Shown: positions 33,290 to 44,060 of the stretch, in pieces
How positions within the stretch are numbered: position 1 is the stretch's first letter
Layout of the letters: each line of letters opens with the position of its first letter
Source: Falsirhodobacter halotolerans
Lineage (GTDB): Bacteria > Pseudomonadota > Alphaproteobacteria > Rhodobacterales > Rhodobacteraceae
Direction of reading: 5' to 3'
DNA: 64,000 bases
NCBI RefSeq assembly: GCF_022899245.1
Contig: NZ_JALJAZ010000001.1
Location: 1,705,501 to 1,769,500 of the forward strand
Notes under the pieces: generated by a model
The model's database searches: none
Seen by the model: the letters and a program-made list of their open reading frames with translations, nothing else
Told to the model about the DNA's origin: nothing
Translations under genes and position numbers: made by a program

Positions 33290-36200
33290 TCACCCCATCT
33301 CCAGCATCAAATCCTTGGCGTCGATCTGGGTGCCGGGCGTCACGTGCAGCGCGGTGACCACCCCGTCGCGGTCGGCATGAAGCGCGGTTTCCATCTTCAT
33401 CGCCTCGATCGTCAGCAGCAGATCGCCCGCGCGGACCGACTGGCCCTGGGTCACGGCCACGCTGGCAACGACCCCCGGCATCGGGGCGGCCACATGGGCG
33501 GGATTGCCCTCCTGCGCCTTGGGACGGGCGGTGGCCTTGGTGCTGGCACGGTTGGGCACGCGGATGATGCGCGGCTGGCCATTCAGTTCGAAGAACACCC
33601 GCACGTCGCCATCTTCCCCCTCCTCGCCGATGGCCTGCAGGCGCAGTTCCAGCGTCTTGCCCGGCTCCAGCTCCACCGATGTCTCCTCCCCCGCCGCCAT
33701 GCCATAGAAGAACACCGGCGTCGGCAGCGCCGAGACGGGGCCATACACCCGCAGCCGTTTGGCGTAATCGACGAAGACCTTGGAATACATGAGATAGGCT
33801 GCCAGATCCTCGTCCGTCGGATCGGCGGGGTCGTCCTCGGTCCCCACCGCCTCGGCCAGGGCGGCGCGGGCGGCCTCCAGATCGGCGGGGGGCAGATGCG
33901 CGCCGGGGCGGTCGGTGGAGGCCACCTCGCCCTTCAGCACCTTGGCCTGCAAGGCGGGGGGCCAGCCGCCGGGGGGCTGGCCCAGATTGCCGCGCATCAT
34001 GTCGATCACGCTGTCGGGAAAGCTGACCTCGACCTTCCGATCCTCCACCTGCGCACGGGTCAGGCCTTGGGCCACCATCATCAACGCCATGTCGCCCACG
34101 ACCTTGGAACTGGGCGTGACCTTGACGATATCGCCGAACATGGCGTTCACGTCGGCATAGGCCTGGGCCACTTCGTGCCACCGCTCCTCCAGCCCCATCG
34201 ACCGCGCCTGCGCCTTGAGATTGGTGAACTGCCCCCCCGGCATCTCGTGCAGCCAGACTTCGGATGCCGGGGCCTCCAGCCCCGCCTCGAACGCGGTGTA
34301 TTGATGGCGCACCGCCTCCCAGTAGTTGGAGACCGCCCGCACCGCGCCAATGTCCAGCCCCGTGTCGCGGTCGGTATGGCGCAGAACCTCCACGATGGAC
34401 CCGAGCGCGGGCTGCGACGTGCCGCCCGAAAAGGCGTCCATCGCCGCGTCCACCGCGTCCACCCCCGCCTCGGCCGCAGCCAGGATCGTGGCCCCGCCCA
34501 GACCGCCGGTGTCATGGGTGTGGAAATGGATGGGCAGGCCCACCTCCTCCTTCAACGTGCGGATCAGGTGGCGGGCGGCGGCGGGCTTTAGCACCCCCGC
34601 CATGTCCTTCACCCCCAGCACATGCGCCCCCGCATCCCGCAGATCGCGGGCCAGACCGACGTAATACTTCAGGTCGTATTTCGCCCGGTCGGGGTCCAGC
34701 AGATCGCCGGTATAGCACAGCGTGCCTTCGCAGATCTTGCCCGCCTCCTGCACGGCATCCATCGCGACGCGCATGTTCTCCACCCAGTTCAGGCTGTCGA
34801 ACACCCGGAACAGATCGACCCCCGACGTGGCGGCCTGGCGCACGAAGCGTTCCACCACATTGTCGGGATAGTTGGTATAGCCGACCCCGTTCGCCCCGCG
34901 CAGCAGCATCTGCGTCAGGATATTGGGCATGGCGGCGCGCAGCCGGTGCAACCGGTCCCACGGATCCTCCTGCAGGAAGCGATAGGCCACGTCGAACGTC
35001 GCCCCGCCCCAGCATTCGACGCTGAACAGCCCGCCAAGATTTGCGGCATAGGCGGGGGCGACGCGGACCATGTCGTCGGTCCGCATCCGCGTGGCCAGAA
35101 GCGACTGATGCCCGTCGCGCATGGTGGTGTCGGTGATCAGCAGCCGCGTCTGGTCCCGCATCCAGTCGGCCACGCCCTGCGGGCCGTGCATCTCCAGCAC
35201 TTGCCGCGTGCCGGGGGGCGGATCGCCCGCAAGGTCGGGCACGCGCGGGCGCCGCGCTTCCGCCGCAGGCTTGGGACGGCCCGCCGTTTCGGGATGCCCG
35301 TTCACAGTGATGTCGGCCACATAGGTCAGAAGCTTCGTCGCGCTGTCGCGGCGGCGGGGGAAATCGAACAGATCCGGCGTCGTGTCGATGAACTTGGTCG
35401 TATAGGCGTCCGACAGAAAGGTCGGATGCTTCAGTAGGTTGATGACAAAGTCGATATTCGTGCTGACCCCTCGGATGCGGAACTCGCGCAGCGCGCGGTC
35501 CATCCGGGCAATCGCGGCCTCTGGCGTCTGCGCCCAGGCCGTCACCTTCACCAGCAGCGAGTCGTAATGCCGCGTCACTACCGACCCGGAATAGGCGGTG
35601 CCCCCGTCCAGCCGGATCCCCATGCCCGTCGCGCTGCGATAGGCGGTGATGCGGCCGTAATCGGGGATGAAATTGTTCTGCGGATCCTCGGTCGTCACGC
35701 GGCACTGGATCGCGTGCCCGGACAGGTGGATATCGGATTGGGCCGCCGCCCCCGTCGCCTCGGCCAGCGTGGCCCCTTCGGCGATGCGGATCTGCGCCTG
35801 CACGATGTCGATGCCGGTCACCTCCTCGGTCACCGTGTGCTCCACCTGAACGCGGGGGTTCACTTCGATGAAGTAGAATTTGCCCTCGTCCATATCCATC
35901 AGGAACTCGACCGTTCCGGCGCAGGTATAGCCCACATGCGCGCAGATGCGGCGGCCCAGATCGCAGACCTCGGCCCGCTGCGCGTCGGTCAGATAGGGGG
36001 CGGGCGCGCGTTCCACCACCTTCTGGTTGCGCCGCTGCACCGTGCAATCCCGTTCATACAGATGATAGATGCCACCCTGCGCATCGCCCAGGATTTGCAC
36101 CTCCACATGGCGCGCGCGCTGGATCATCTTCTCCAGATACCCCTCGCCGTTGCCGAAGGCGGCTTCGGCCTCGCGCCGCCCCTCGCGCACCTTCTGCTCC

Positions 36201-36751
36201 AGTTCGGCGGGGGTCAGGATCGGGCGCATCCCGCGCCCGCCCCCGCCCCAGCTGGCCTTGAGCATGAGGGGATAGCCGATCGTCTCCGCCTCGGCGCGGA
36301 TCGCGGCGAAATCCTCGCCCAGAACGCCGGTGGCGGGAATGACCGGCACGCCCGCCGCCACCGCCACCTGCCGCGCGCTGGCCTTGTCGCCCAAAGCGCG
36401 CATCGTCGCAGCGGACGGGCCGATGAACACGATCCCCGCCGCATCGCAGGCATCGACGAAATCGGGGTTCTCCGACAGCAGGCCATAGCCGGGATGGATC
36501 GCGTCCGCGCCCGACATCTTCGCCACACGGATGATCTCGGGGATCGACAGATAGGCCCCCACCGGCGACAGCCCCTCACCGATCCGATACGCCTCGTCCG
36601 CCTTGAAGCGGTGGAGCGAGAGCTTGTCCTCCTCGGCATAGACGGCGACCGTGGCCTTCCCCATCTCGTTCGCCGCCCGCATCACGCGGATCGCAATCTC
36701 GCCCCGGTTCGCAATCAGGATCTTGGAGAATGTCTGCCGCATGGTCGTCAT
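33290..36751 (-). CDS. pyc: Pyruvate carboxylase
   Basis: Biotin-dependent anaplerotic enzyme making oxaloacetate from pyruvate and bicarbonate. The 1153 residues show the full order: biotin carboxylase with the ATP-grasp (LMLKASWGGGGRGMRPI) and FIEVNPRVQVEHTVTEE, carboxyltransferase (TTMRDGHQSLLATRMRT, metal site HFHTHDTGG) and a C-terminal biotinyl domain with Lys1119 in EAMKMETA, 34 residues from the end. ATG 36751 follows GAGGTA; an alternative ATG is three codons later. It is divergent from a TRAP transporter. Single gene. Confidence 0.97.
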   Translation of the reverse strand: MTTMRQTFSKILIANRGEIAIRVMRAANEMGKATVAVYAEEDKLSLHRFKADEAYRIGEGLSPVGAYLSIPEIIRVAKMSGADAIHPGYGLLSENPDFVDACDAAGIVFIGPSAATMRALGDKASARQVAVAAGVPVIPATGVLGEDFAAIRAEAETIGYPLMLKASWGGGGRGMRPILTPAELEQKVREGRREAEAAFGNGEGYLEKMIQRARHVEVQILGDAQGGIYHLYERDCTVQRRNQKVVERAPAPYLTDAQRAEVCDLGRRICAHVGYTCAGTVEFLMDMDEGKFYFIEVNPRVQVEHTVTEEVTGIDIVQAQIRIAEGATLAEATGAAAQSDIHLSGHAIQCRVTTEDPQNNFIPDYGRITAYRSATGMGIRLDGGTAYSGSVVTRHYDSLLVKVTAWAQTPEAAIARMDRALREFRIRGVSTNIDFVINLLKHPTFLSDAYTTKFIDTTPDLFDFPRRRDSATKLLTYVADITVNGHPETAGRPKPAAEARRPRVPDLAGDPPPGTRQVLEMHGPQGVADWMRDQTRLLITDTTMRDGHQSLLATRMRTDDMVRVAPAYAANLGGLFSVECWGGATFDVAYRFLQEDPWDRLHRLRAAMPNILTQMLLRGANGVGYTNYPDNVVERFVRQAATSGVDLFRVFDSLNWVENMRVAMDAVQEAGKICEGTLCYTGDLLDPDRAKYDLKYYVGLARDLRDAGAHVLGVKDMAGVLKPAAARHLIRTLKEEVGLPIHFHTHDTGGLGGATILAAAEAGVDAVDAAMDAFSGGTSQPALGSIVEVLRHTDRDTGLDIGAVRAVSNYWEAVRHQYTAFEAGLEAPASEVWLHEMPGGQFTNLKAQARSMGLEERWHEVAQAYADVNAMFGDIVKVTPSSKVVGDMALMMVAQGLTRAQVEDRKVEVSFPDSVIDMMRGNLGQPPGGWPPALQAKVLKGEVASTDRPGAHLPPADLEAARAALAEAVGTEDDPADPTDEDLAAYLMYSKVFVDYAKRLRVYGPVSALPTPVFFYGMAAGEETSVELEPGKTLELRLQAIGEEGEDGDVRVFFELNGQPRIIRVPNRASTKATARPKAQEGNPAHVAAPMPGVVASVAVTQGQSVRAGDLLLTIEAMKMETALHADRDGVVTALHVTPGTQIDAKDLMLEMG

Positions 36752-36953
36752 TACCTCGGATTGTGTGGATGAATCTTTGGGCGATAAGGAAAATGTCACC
36801 GACACGGGGCCAATCCGCAACCGCGAAGATCGGGGGGACGTCATTTCGTGGCCGCCCTGCCCATCCCGCCCCCGCGGACGGGTCATCTATTGGGGTTGTC
36901 AGTCCCGGGACAAAGCGGTCACATTGGCGTCATCTGATTTGCAGGAGGGACGG

Positions 36954-37964
36954 ATGAAACTCTTTTCGATGAAATCGCTGGTCGGGGCCGCCTTTGCCGC
37001 CGGACTTCTGGCGCCGGGCGCCATGGCGCAGGACATGCAATTCTTCCGCATCGGCACGGGGGGCACGGCGGGCACCTATTATCCCATCGGCGGGCTGATC
37101 GCGAACGCGATCTCCAACCCGCCCGGATCCCGCGCCTGCGAAGACGGCGGCTCCTGCGGCGTGCCGGGCCTGATCGCGACGGCGGTCGCCTCGAACGGAT
37201 CGGTGGGCAACGTCAACTCGATCAACGGCGGCACGCTCGAGGCGGGGTTCAGCCAGTCCGACGTGGCCTATTGGGCGCAGACCGGCACCGGGCTTTGGGA
37301 AGGGCAGCCGGCGGTGGAAAAGCTGCGCCTTCTGGCCAACCTCTATCCCGAAAGCATCCATCTCGTGGCCCGCGCCGATGCGGGCATCACCTCGGTCGCG
37401 GACCTGAAGGGCAAGCGCGTGTCGCTGGACGAACCCGGCTCGGGCACGCTGGTCGATGCCAAGATCATCCTTGAGGCATTCGGGCTGAGCGAGGCCGACA
37501 TCTCGCCCGAATACCTCAAGCCCGACCAGGCCTCGGACCGGATGCGCGACGGGGCGATGGACGCGTTTTTCTTCGTGGGCGGCTATCCCGCCGGGGCGAT
37601 CGCGGAACTGGCCAGCCAGAACGACGTGACGATCGTGCCGATCACCGGCCCCGAAGTGGACGCCCTGCGCGACCAATACACCTTCTTCGCCGCCGACACC
37701 GTTCCCGCGAACACCTATGACGGGCAGGATGCGGACGTGCCGACGATTTCGGTCGGGGCGCAGATGGTCACCTCGTCCGACCTGTCCGACGATCTGGCCT
37801 ATGGCATCACCAAGGCGCTGTATAACGAGAACACGCAAAAGCTGTTCGCGGCCGGGCACGCCAAGGGCCGTCTGATCACGCTGGAATCGGCCACCCAAGG
37901 CGCGGGCATCCCGTTCCATCCGGGTGCGGAACGCTTCTATCGCGAAGTGGGCGCGCTGGAATAA
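36954..37964 (+). CDS. TAXI family TRAP transporter solute-binding protein
   Basis: Periplasmic binding protein of 336 residues with a signal peptide ending at about AMAQ (residue 25). FRIGTGGTAGTYYPIGGLIANAIS is the TAXI signature, and GKRVSLDEPGSGTLVDAKIILEAF is also typical. TAXI systems import dicarboxylates or glutamate-like acids driven by an ion gradient. AGGAGGGA precedes the ATG. The fused permease follows after an 82-base gap that can form a hairpin. Confidence 0.93.
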   Translation: MKLFSMKSLVGAAFAAGLLAPGAMAQDMQFFRIGTGGTAGTYYPIGGLIANAISNPPGSRACEDGGSCGVPGLIATAVASNGSVGNVNSINGGTLEAGFSQSDVAYWAQTGTGLWEGQPAVEKLRLLANLYPESIHLVARADAGITSVADLKGKRVSLDEPGSGTLVDAKIILEAFGLSEADISPEYLKPDQASDRMRDGAMDAFFFVGGYPAGAIAELASQNDVTIVPITGPEVDALRDQYTFFAADTVPANTYDGQDADVPTISVGAQMVTSSDLSDDLAYGITKALYNENTQKLFAAGHAKGRLITLESATQGAGIPFHPGAERFYREVGALE

Positions 37965-37985
37965 TCCCGCGTCGCATCGGCCAAC

Positions 37986-38016
37986 GGGGCGCGGGCGGAC
38001 GCATCGTCCGCGCCCC
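37986..38016 (+). other. Hairpin between TAXI binding protein and permease
   Basis: GCGGACG at 37995-38001 pairs with CGTCCGC at 38005-38011 across CAT, and the stem can extend outward through GGGGCGC and GCCCC with a bulge. Lacking a T-run, it probably modulates rather than stops read-through into the permease gene. Confidence 0.5.
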
Positions 38017-38046
38017 TATCCATGACATCCGCACGGGGACACGGGG

Positions 38047-40098
38047 ATGAACCAAGACGAACGCCACCTGACGGACGCGGAACTGCGGGCGCTGGAAGAA
38101 GATTACGACCCCGAAGCGCGTTACCGCACCGTCCTTCGACCGGTCGCCATCCTGTCCGGCGTCATCCTGTTCCTGTTGTCGGTCTATCACTTCTATACCG
38201 CGGGCTTCGGCATTCCGCGCGCAACGACCCATCGCGGCCTGCACATGGGCGTGTCGCTGTTCGTGATCTTCCTCAGCTTTGCCGCCTTCTCCAGCGGGCG
38301 GGAAAAGACCACGGGCTTCGTGCTTCTGGGCGTGCCGGTGCTGGACTGGGTGTTCGCCATCGCGGCCGCCGTCAGTTCGTTCTACGTGCCCTGGATCTAT
38401 GACCAGCTGGCCTTCCGCATCGGCAACCCGCTGCAGATCGACATCGTCATGGGCACGGTGCTTCTGGTCACCCTGCTGGAGGCGGTGCGCCGGTCGATGG
38501 GCTGGCCGCTGCCGGTGATCGCCCTCCTGTTCATCGGTTACGCCTATTTCGGGCAGTCGATGCCCGGCATCTTCGTGCATCCGGGGGCGGACTGGTCGGG
38601 GATCATCAACCACCTCTATCTGTCGTCGCAGGGCATCTATGGCACGGCCCTCGGGGTCATCGCGACCTATGTGTTTCACTTCGTGCTGTTCGGCGTCATG
38701 GCGCAGCGCATCGGCCTGGGGCAGTTGTTCATCGACCTCGCCACCGCGCTGACGGGGCGATATTCGGGGGGGCCGGCCAAGGTGTCGGTCGTCTCCTCGG
38801 CGCTTCTGGGCTCCATCTCCGGGTCGTCGATCGCCAACACGGTTACCACCGGCGCGCTGACGATCCCGGCGATGATCCGCATCGGGTTCAAACGCCATTT
38901 CGCCGCGGCGGTAGAGGCGGCCTCCTCCACCGGCGGGCAGATCACCCCACCCGTCATGGGGGCCGTGGCCTTCCTGATGGTCGAATATCTGGGCATCCCC
39001 CTGCGCACGATCCTGATCGCGGCCATCGTCCCCGCCTTCATGCATTTCTTCGGCGTGCTGGTGCAGGTGCATCTGGAGGCGAAACGTCTGGGCATTCGCG
39101 GCCTGCGCAAGGAAGAGTTGCCCAACGCCATCAAGGTCCTGCGCGAAGGCTGGCTGTCCATGCTGCCGCTGATCCTGCTGGTCTGGATGCTGATGTCGGG
39201 GCGGACGCCGTTCCTTGCGGCCTTCTGGGCGATCACCGCCTGCATCGTGGTTTTCGCGGTCCAGCGCGTCATGGCCTCCGGCCTTGCCACGGGGGCGCAG
39301 GAATTCGCGGTCGGCATCTATGACGGGTTCGTCGCGGGGGCCAGAAGCTCGCTTGCCGTGACGGCGGCGGCGGCGCTGGTGGGCGTGGTCATCGGCGTTG
39401 TCACCCTGACCGGGGTCGGCTTCAAGATCGCCTTCATGGTCACGTCGGTCGCGCAGGATTGGGCGCAGTCGGCCCATGCCTTCCTCGGCTTCCTGCCGTT
39501 CGAGCTGTTCACCGTCCAGACGCTGGCGCTGCTGTTCACGCTGCTGATGACCGCCGTGGTCTGCATCCTGATGGGCTGCGGCATTCCCACGACCGCCAAC
39601 TACATCATCATGGTCGCGGTGGCCGCGCCCGTGCTGGGGATGATGAATGTCGAACCCCTGGTCGCGCATTTCTTCGTCTTTTACTATGGCGTTCTGGCGG
39701 ATGTGACGCCGCCGGTGGCGCTGGCCGCCTATGCCGCGTCGGGAATTGCGGGGGCGAACGCGTTCAAGGCGGGCAACACCGCGTTCCGCCTGTCGATGGG
39801 CAAGGCGCTGGTGCCGATCATGTTCGTCTTCTCCCCCTCGCTGCTGCTGGTGACCCAAGGGTTCACTTGGGGCGCCTTCGCGTTGGCCTTCACGGGGGCC
39901 GTTCTGGGGATCGTGTCGCTCTCGGCGGCCATCACCGGCTGGCTGATGGGGCCGCTCCTGAAGATCGAGCGGGCGCTTCTGCCCATCGCCGCCCTCTTGA
40001 TGATCGCGCCCGAGATCGTGTCCACCCTGATCGGGGTCGCCATCCTTGGGGGCGTTGCGCTTCGCCAGGGGCTGTCGCGCAAGTCCCTCCCCGCCTGA
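38047..40098 (+). CDS. TRAP transporter fused permease (4TM/12TM, DctQM)
   Basis: Inner-membrane protein of 683 residues combining the small (DctQ) and large (DctM) TRAP permease subunits, as is usual for TAXI systems. After a charged N-terminus it has around 16-18 hydrophobic segments; the DctM part shows AKVSVVSSALLGSISGSSIANT, TGGQITPPVMGAVAF and MGCGIPTTANYIIM, with ADVTPPVALAAYAASGIAG near the end. It works with the binding protein upstream. The substrate is unknown; a carboxylate is likely. Confidence 0.93.
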   Translation: MNQDERHLTDAELRALEEDYDPEARYRTVLRPVAILSGVILFLLSVYHFYTAGFGIPRATTHRGLHMGVSLFVIFLSFAAFSSGREKTTGFVLLGVPVLDWVFAIAAAVSSFYVPWIYDQLAFRIGNPLQIDIVMGTVLLVTLLEAVRRSMGWPLPVIALLFIGYAYFGQSMPGIFVHPGADWSGIINHLYLSSQGIYGTALGVIATYVFHFVLFGVMAQRIGLGQLFIDLATALTGRYSGGPAKVSVVSSALLGSISGSSIANTVTTGALTIPAMIRIGFKRHFAAAVEAASSTGGQITPPVMGAVAFLMVEYLGIPLRTILIAAIVPAFMHFFGVLVQVHLEAKRLGIRGLRKEELPNAIKVLREGWLSMLPLILLVWMLMSGRTPFLAAFWAITACIVVFAVQRVMASGLATGAQEFAVGIYDGFVAGARSSLAVTAAAALVGVVIGVVTLTGVGFKIAFMVTSVAQDWAQSAHAFLGFLPFELFTVQTLALLFTLLMTAVVCILMGCGIPTTANYIIMVAVAAPVLGMMNVEPLVAHFFVFYYGVLADVTPPVALAAYAASGIAGANAFKAGNTAFRLSMGKALVPIMFVFSPSLLLVTQGFTWGAFALAFTGAVLGIVSLSAAITGWLMGPLLKIERALLPIAALLMIAPEIVSTLIGVAILGGVALRQGLSRKSLPA

Positions 40099-40105
40099 GG
40101 GCACT

Positions 40106-40135
40106 GCCCGTGCCGCACTTTGCGGCGGCACGGGC
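40106..40135. terminator. Hairpin between TRAP permease and convergent ABC-2 permease
   Basis: Eleven-bp perfect stem (GCCCGTGCCGC with GCGGCACGGGC, eight-base loop) placed between two convergent stops. No T-run follows, so it is a weak or factor-assisted terminator at best. Confidence 0.55.
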
Positions 40136-40146
40136 CACGGGGCGCC

Positions 40147-40904
40147 TCAGTCGCGCAACCGCCAGCCGGTGGCGAATATCCAGCGGATGATCGCGGCACA
40201 GATCACGACCATGATCCCCACCGCCACAAGCGACACGCCCACCGGCACATCCGCGAACCCAAAGAACGACCACCGGAACCCGGAAATGAGGTAGAGGACG
40301 GGGTTCAGCTTCGCGACCCCCTCCCAGAACGGCGGAAGCATGTCCGAGGAATAGAAGGCCCCGCCCAGAAACACCAAGGGCGTGATCACCATCATCGGCA
40401 CGATCTGCAACTGCTCGAACGATTTCGCCCACAGGCCGATGATGAAGCCCAGAAGGCTGAAGGCCAACGCGGTCAGGAACAGGAAGGTCAGCATCCAGAA
40501 CGGGTGCATCACATGCATTCCGACAAAGAAGAAGCTGGTCCCAAGGATGATCATCGCGATCAGGATCGCCTTCGCCGCCGCCGCGCCGACAAAGCCCACC
40601 GTCACCTCGATCCACCCGACCGGTGAGACGAGGTATTCATAGATCGTGCCGCTGAACTTCGGGAAATAGATGCCGAAACTGGCATTGCTGACCGATTGCT
40701 GCAGCACGGTCAGCATCATCAGCCCCGGCACGATGAACGCGCCATAGGGCACCCCCTCCACCGACTGGATGCGCCCGCCGATCGCCGCCCCGAACACGAC
40801 GAAATACAGCACCGTGGACACCACGGGCGAAGCGAGCGATTGCCAGATGGTGCGGAAGAACCGCGCCATCTCATGGTTGAAGATCGCAAGGGACGCGGTC
40901 CAGT

Positions 40905-40908
<4 letters not shown>
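40147..40908 (-). CDS. ABC-2 type exporter permease
   Basis: Membrane component of an ABC-2 efflux system, 253 residues, six hydrophobic segments. It shows the family's cytoplasmic N-terminal helix (LAIFNHEMARFFRTIWQSLASPVVST), YLVSPVGWIEV and the PLVFLGGAFYSSDMLPPFWEGVAKLNP region. It overlaps the ATPase gene by four bases. The substrate (drug, lipid or polysaccharide) cannot be told from sequence. Confidence 0.9.
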
Positions 40909-41843
<935 letters not shown>

Positions 41844-41947
41844 GGGTCGTCCTTTTGGAAGCGTCGCGTGATACATAGCGACGGGGGCGCGCAAGGCGAA
41901 GGGGGCCGCGACGGTATCTTGCCCCCCGCATTCCGTGACGGGCCGTC

Positions 41948-41972
41948 GGAACATATTCCGCGCACACCTGTT
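41948..41972 (+). promoter_or_regulatory. Possible EcfG-like promoter of the receiver gene
   Basis: GGAAC (41948-41952), 16 bases, then TGTT (41969-41972): one base off consensus and 39 bases before the ATG of the receiver-only response regulator. Confidence 0.4.
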
Positions 41973-42011
41973 GGTTGAACAGGCCCACGTCGCGGCGTGC
42001 AGAAAGTGGTC

Positions 42012-42392
42012 ATGTCTTATCGTATCCTGATCGTCGAGGACGACACCATCATTGCCCTGGATCTGGCCCTCACGCTGGAGGAGGCGGGATTCGAGACCGT
42101 GGGCATCGCCATGGACATGCAGTCGGCGCTGCGGCTGGCTGAACGGTACCCGGTCGATCTGGCGACGATGGACGTGCAACTGGCGCGTGGCACGAACGGT
42201 GTGGACACGGCGATGCGGCTTCGGCACGCCTTCGATATCCCCTCGGTCTTCCTCAGCGCCAATCTGGACCGAACCACGCGCGCGCAGGCCGCCAAGGCCC
42301 GTCCCGTGGGGTTCATTGACAAGCCCGCCGGGGCAGATGCGGTCGTCACCTTCGTGGAAACGCATTTCGCTGCGCAGACGATGCCGCAGTGA
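42012..42392 (+). CDS. Single-domain response regulator (receiver only)
   Basis: 126-residue phospho-acceptor domain with no output module. The acidic pocket Glu9-Asp10-Asp11, phosphorylation site Asp54 (ATMDVQLARG), switch Ser82 and Lys104 (FIDKPAG) are all present, so it should be phosphorylatable. Such stand-alone receivers act in phosphorelays, chemotaxis or, in some alphaproteobacteria, the general-stress cascade. No histidine kinase is adjacent. The start is the ATG of MSYRILIVEDD rather than the one five codons upstream. Confidence 0.9.
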   Translation: MSYRILIVEDDTIIALDLALTLEEAGFETVGIAMDMQSALRLAERYPVDLATMDVQLARGTNGVDTAMRLRHAFDIPSVFLSANLDRTTRAQAAKARPVGFIDKPAGADAVVTFVETHFAAQTMPQ

Positions 42393-42432
42393 CCCCAAAG
42401 GCATCGCCAACGACGGCCCGACCCGATAGAAG

Positions 42433-42711
42433 ATGCGGACGCCCCACGATCCCGGACCGTCCATGCCCCCGTTTCTGATCTTTGCCAGTCTTGTCGGCGG
42501 CTCTGCCGGATTTCTGCTGTTGGGACCTGACTTCGCCGCCAGCCATTCGATGAAAGAGCAGATCGCCCTTGGCCTTCTTGCCGTCGTGATGATCGGCACG
42601 TTGTTCGGGATGCGCATCCAGACCATGATCGGCTTTGTGCTGCGGATGGTGGTGCTGGCGCTGGTGTGGCGGTTCGCGGCGCAGCTTCTGCGCCTTGTGC
42701 GGCTGCGGTAA
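42433..42711 (+). CDS. Small two- to three-segment membrane protein, unknown
   Basis: 92 residues with hydrophobic stretches at about 13-32, 44-61 and 65-85 and a basic C-terminus (LLRLVRLR). I recognise no family. An in-frame ATG at 42463 (MPPFLIFASLVGG) could be the true start, as the first ten residues are polar and Pro-rich. The next gene starts three bases after its stop, so the pair is probably co-transcribed. Confidence 0.65.
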   Translation: MRTPHDPGPSMPPFLIFASLVGGSAGFLLLGPDFAASHSMKEQIALGLLAVVMIGTLFGMRIQTMIGFVLRMVVLALVWRFAAQLLRLVRLR

Positions 42712-42714
42712 GCT

Positions 42715-44043
42715 ATGGCCAAGGCGCTGAACACCAAGAATCTGGTGCCCCTTGGGGCGGCGCGTCTGGCGGACCTGCTGATGGAGGTGACGAAGGGCCG
42801 TGCTGATCTGCAGCGCCGCCTGCGGCTGGAACTCAGCGCGCATCAGGGGCCGGAGGATGTCGCGCGCGACCTGCGCAAACGCTATGCCGCGATCCGACAG
42901 GCCAAGGGCTATATCCCGCGCAAGACCCATCGCACTCTGGCCAAGGAGTTGCGCAGTTTCCTCGCCCTAATCGACGGCACCATCGCCCCCGCCAACCCGG
43001 ACCTGGCCTTCGATCTCTTATGGGAACTGCTGTATCTCGCGCCCGGCGTTCTGGCCCGCGGCCGCGACGCGGCCGGAATTCTGGCGCAGCCGTTCGAGGA
43101 GGTGATGCCCCTTGTCGCCCGGCTGGCCCCTGCCCTGTCCCACCCCGCCGAGGGGCTGGCAGATCTTGTCTTCGACGCGGTTCGCCAAGACACCGGGGGG
43201 CGGTTCGACGGAAGCGTCGCCGCGCTTGCCCCGGCCTTGGGTGCGGCGGGTCTGGCGCGGCTGGATCGGCTGGCGAGTGACGCGACGTCGGCCTCCAAAA
43301 TCGGTCGCGCCCGCCTGCTGGTCCTGCGGCGCGCCATCGCGGCGGCGCGCGGGGATGTCGATGCCTATATCGCGCTGTTCACAACGGCCCAGCGCGCCGA
43401 TCCGGCGACGGCCCTTGATATCGCCGCCCGCCTGATGGACGCCGAGCGGCCCGAAGAGGCGCTTGCCCATCTGGACCACGCCCCCCGCACCCCCGTGGTG
43501 GAGGACGGGATCATCGCCGCGCTTGCCGCGCTGAAGCGCAAGGAGGCGCTGGCGGCGTTCCTGCGGGACAGTTTCGCCGCCCGGCCCGATGCGGATCGCC
43601 TGCGCGCCCATCTTCGCCTGCTGCCGGATTTCGAGGATATCGAGGCCGAGGACGCGGCGCGCCGTCTGGCCCAGGACCATCCCGACCGCAACGCCGCCCT
43701 GGCCTTCTTCATGGACTGGCCCGACCACGATGCGGCGGCCCGCCTGATCCTGACGCATCCCGATGCGCTGAATGGCCACGCCTCCGCCCTTCCCACCTAT
43801 GCCGACGCGCTGGTCACCCGTGCGCCGCTGGCGGCGGTGATCCTGTGGCGAAAGGCGATCCGCGCCGGCTTGGGTCGCGGCACCGCAGCCGAGGACCGGC
43901 AGGCCGCCGCCCGGCTTCTGGCCTGCGCAGAGGCCGATGCGCGGATCGTGGAGTATGACCCGGTGCCGGATCACCTGAGTTTCGTGGCCTCGCTGCGCAG
44001 GACCTATGGGCGGCGAAAGGCCTTCTGGGCGCGGGTGCAATAG
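42715..44043 (+). CDS. DUF6880-like protein, function unknown
   Basis: 442-residue soluble protein, Ala/Leu/Arg-rich and almost entirely helical. The N-terminus (LNTKNLVPLGAARLADLLMEV, then RRLRLELSAHQGPEDVARDLRKR) resembles the DUF6880 family, and the C-terminus ends in RRTYGRRKAFWARV, also typical. Repeated helical pairs suggest a TPR-like solenoid. No catalytic motif is visible. It follows a small membrane protein by three bases. Confidence 0.8.
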   Translation: MAKALNTKNLVPLGAARLADLLMEVTKGRADLQRRLRLELSAHQGPEDVARDLRKRYAAIRQAKGYIPRKTHRTLAKELRSFLALIDGTIAPANPDLAFDLLWELLYLAPGVLARGRDAAGILAQPFEEVMPLVARLAPALSHPAEGLADLVFDAVRQDTGGRFDGSVAALAPALGAAGLARLDRLASDATSASKIGRARLLVLRRAIAAARGDVDAYIALFTTAQRADPATALDIAARLMDAERPEEALAHLDHAPRTPVVEDGIIAALAALKRKEALAAFLRDSFAARPDADRLRAHLRLLPDFEDIEAEDAARRLAQDHPDRNAALAFFMDWPDHDAAARLILTHPDALNGHASALPTYADALVTRAPLAAVILWRKAIRAGLGRGTAAEDRQAAARLLACAEADARIVEYDPVPDHLSFVASLRRTYGRRKAFWARVQ

Positions 44044-44060
44044 ATCGCCGCGGGGCGCCG

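Noticed and set aside
36752-36953. N-terminal extension of the TAXI binding protein into the pyc promoter region
   Set aside because: The frame is open upstream, but only the later ATG has an AGGAGGGA site and begins a proper signal peptide.
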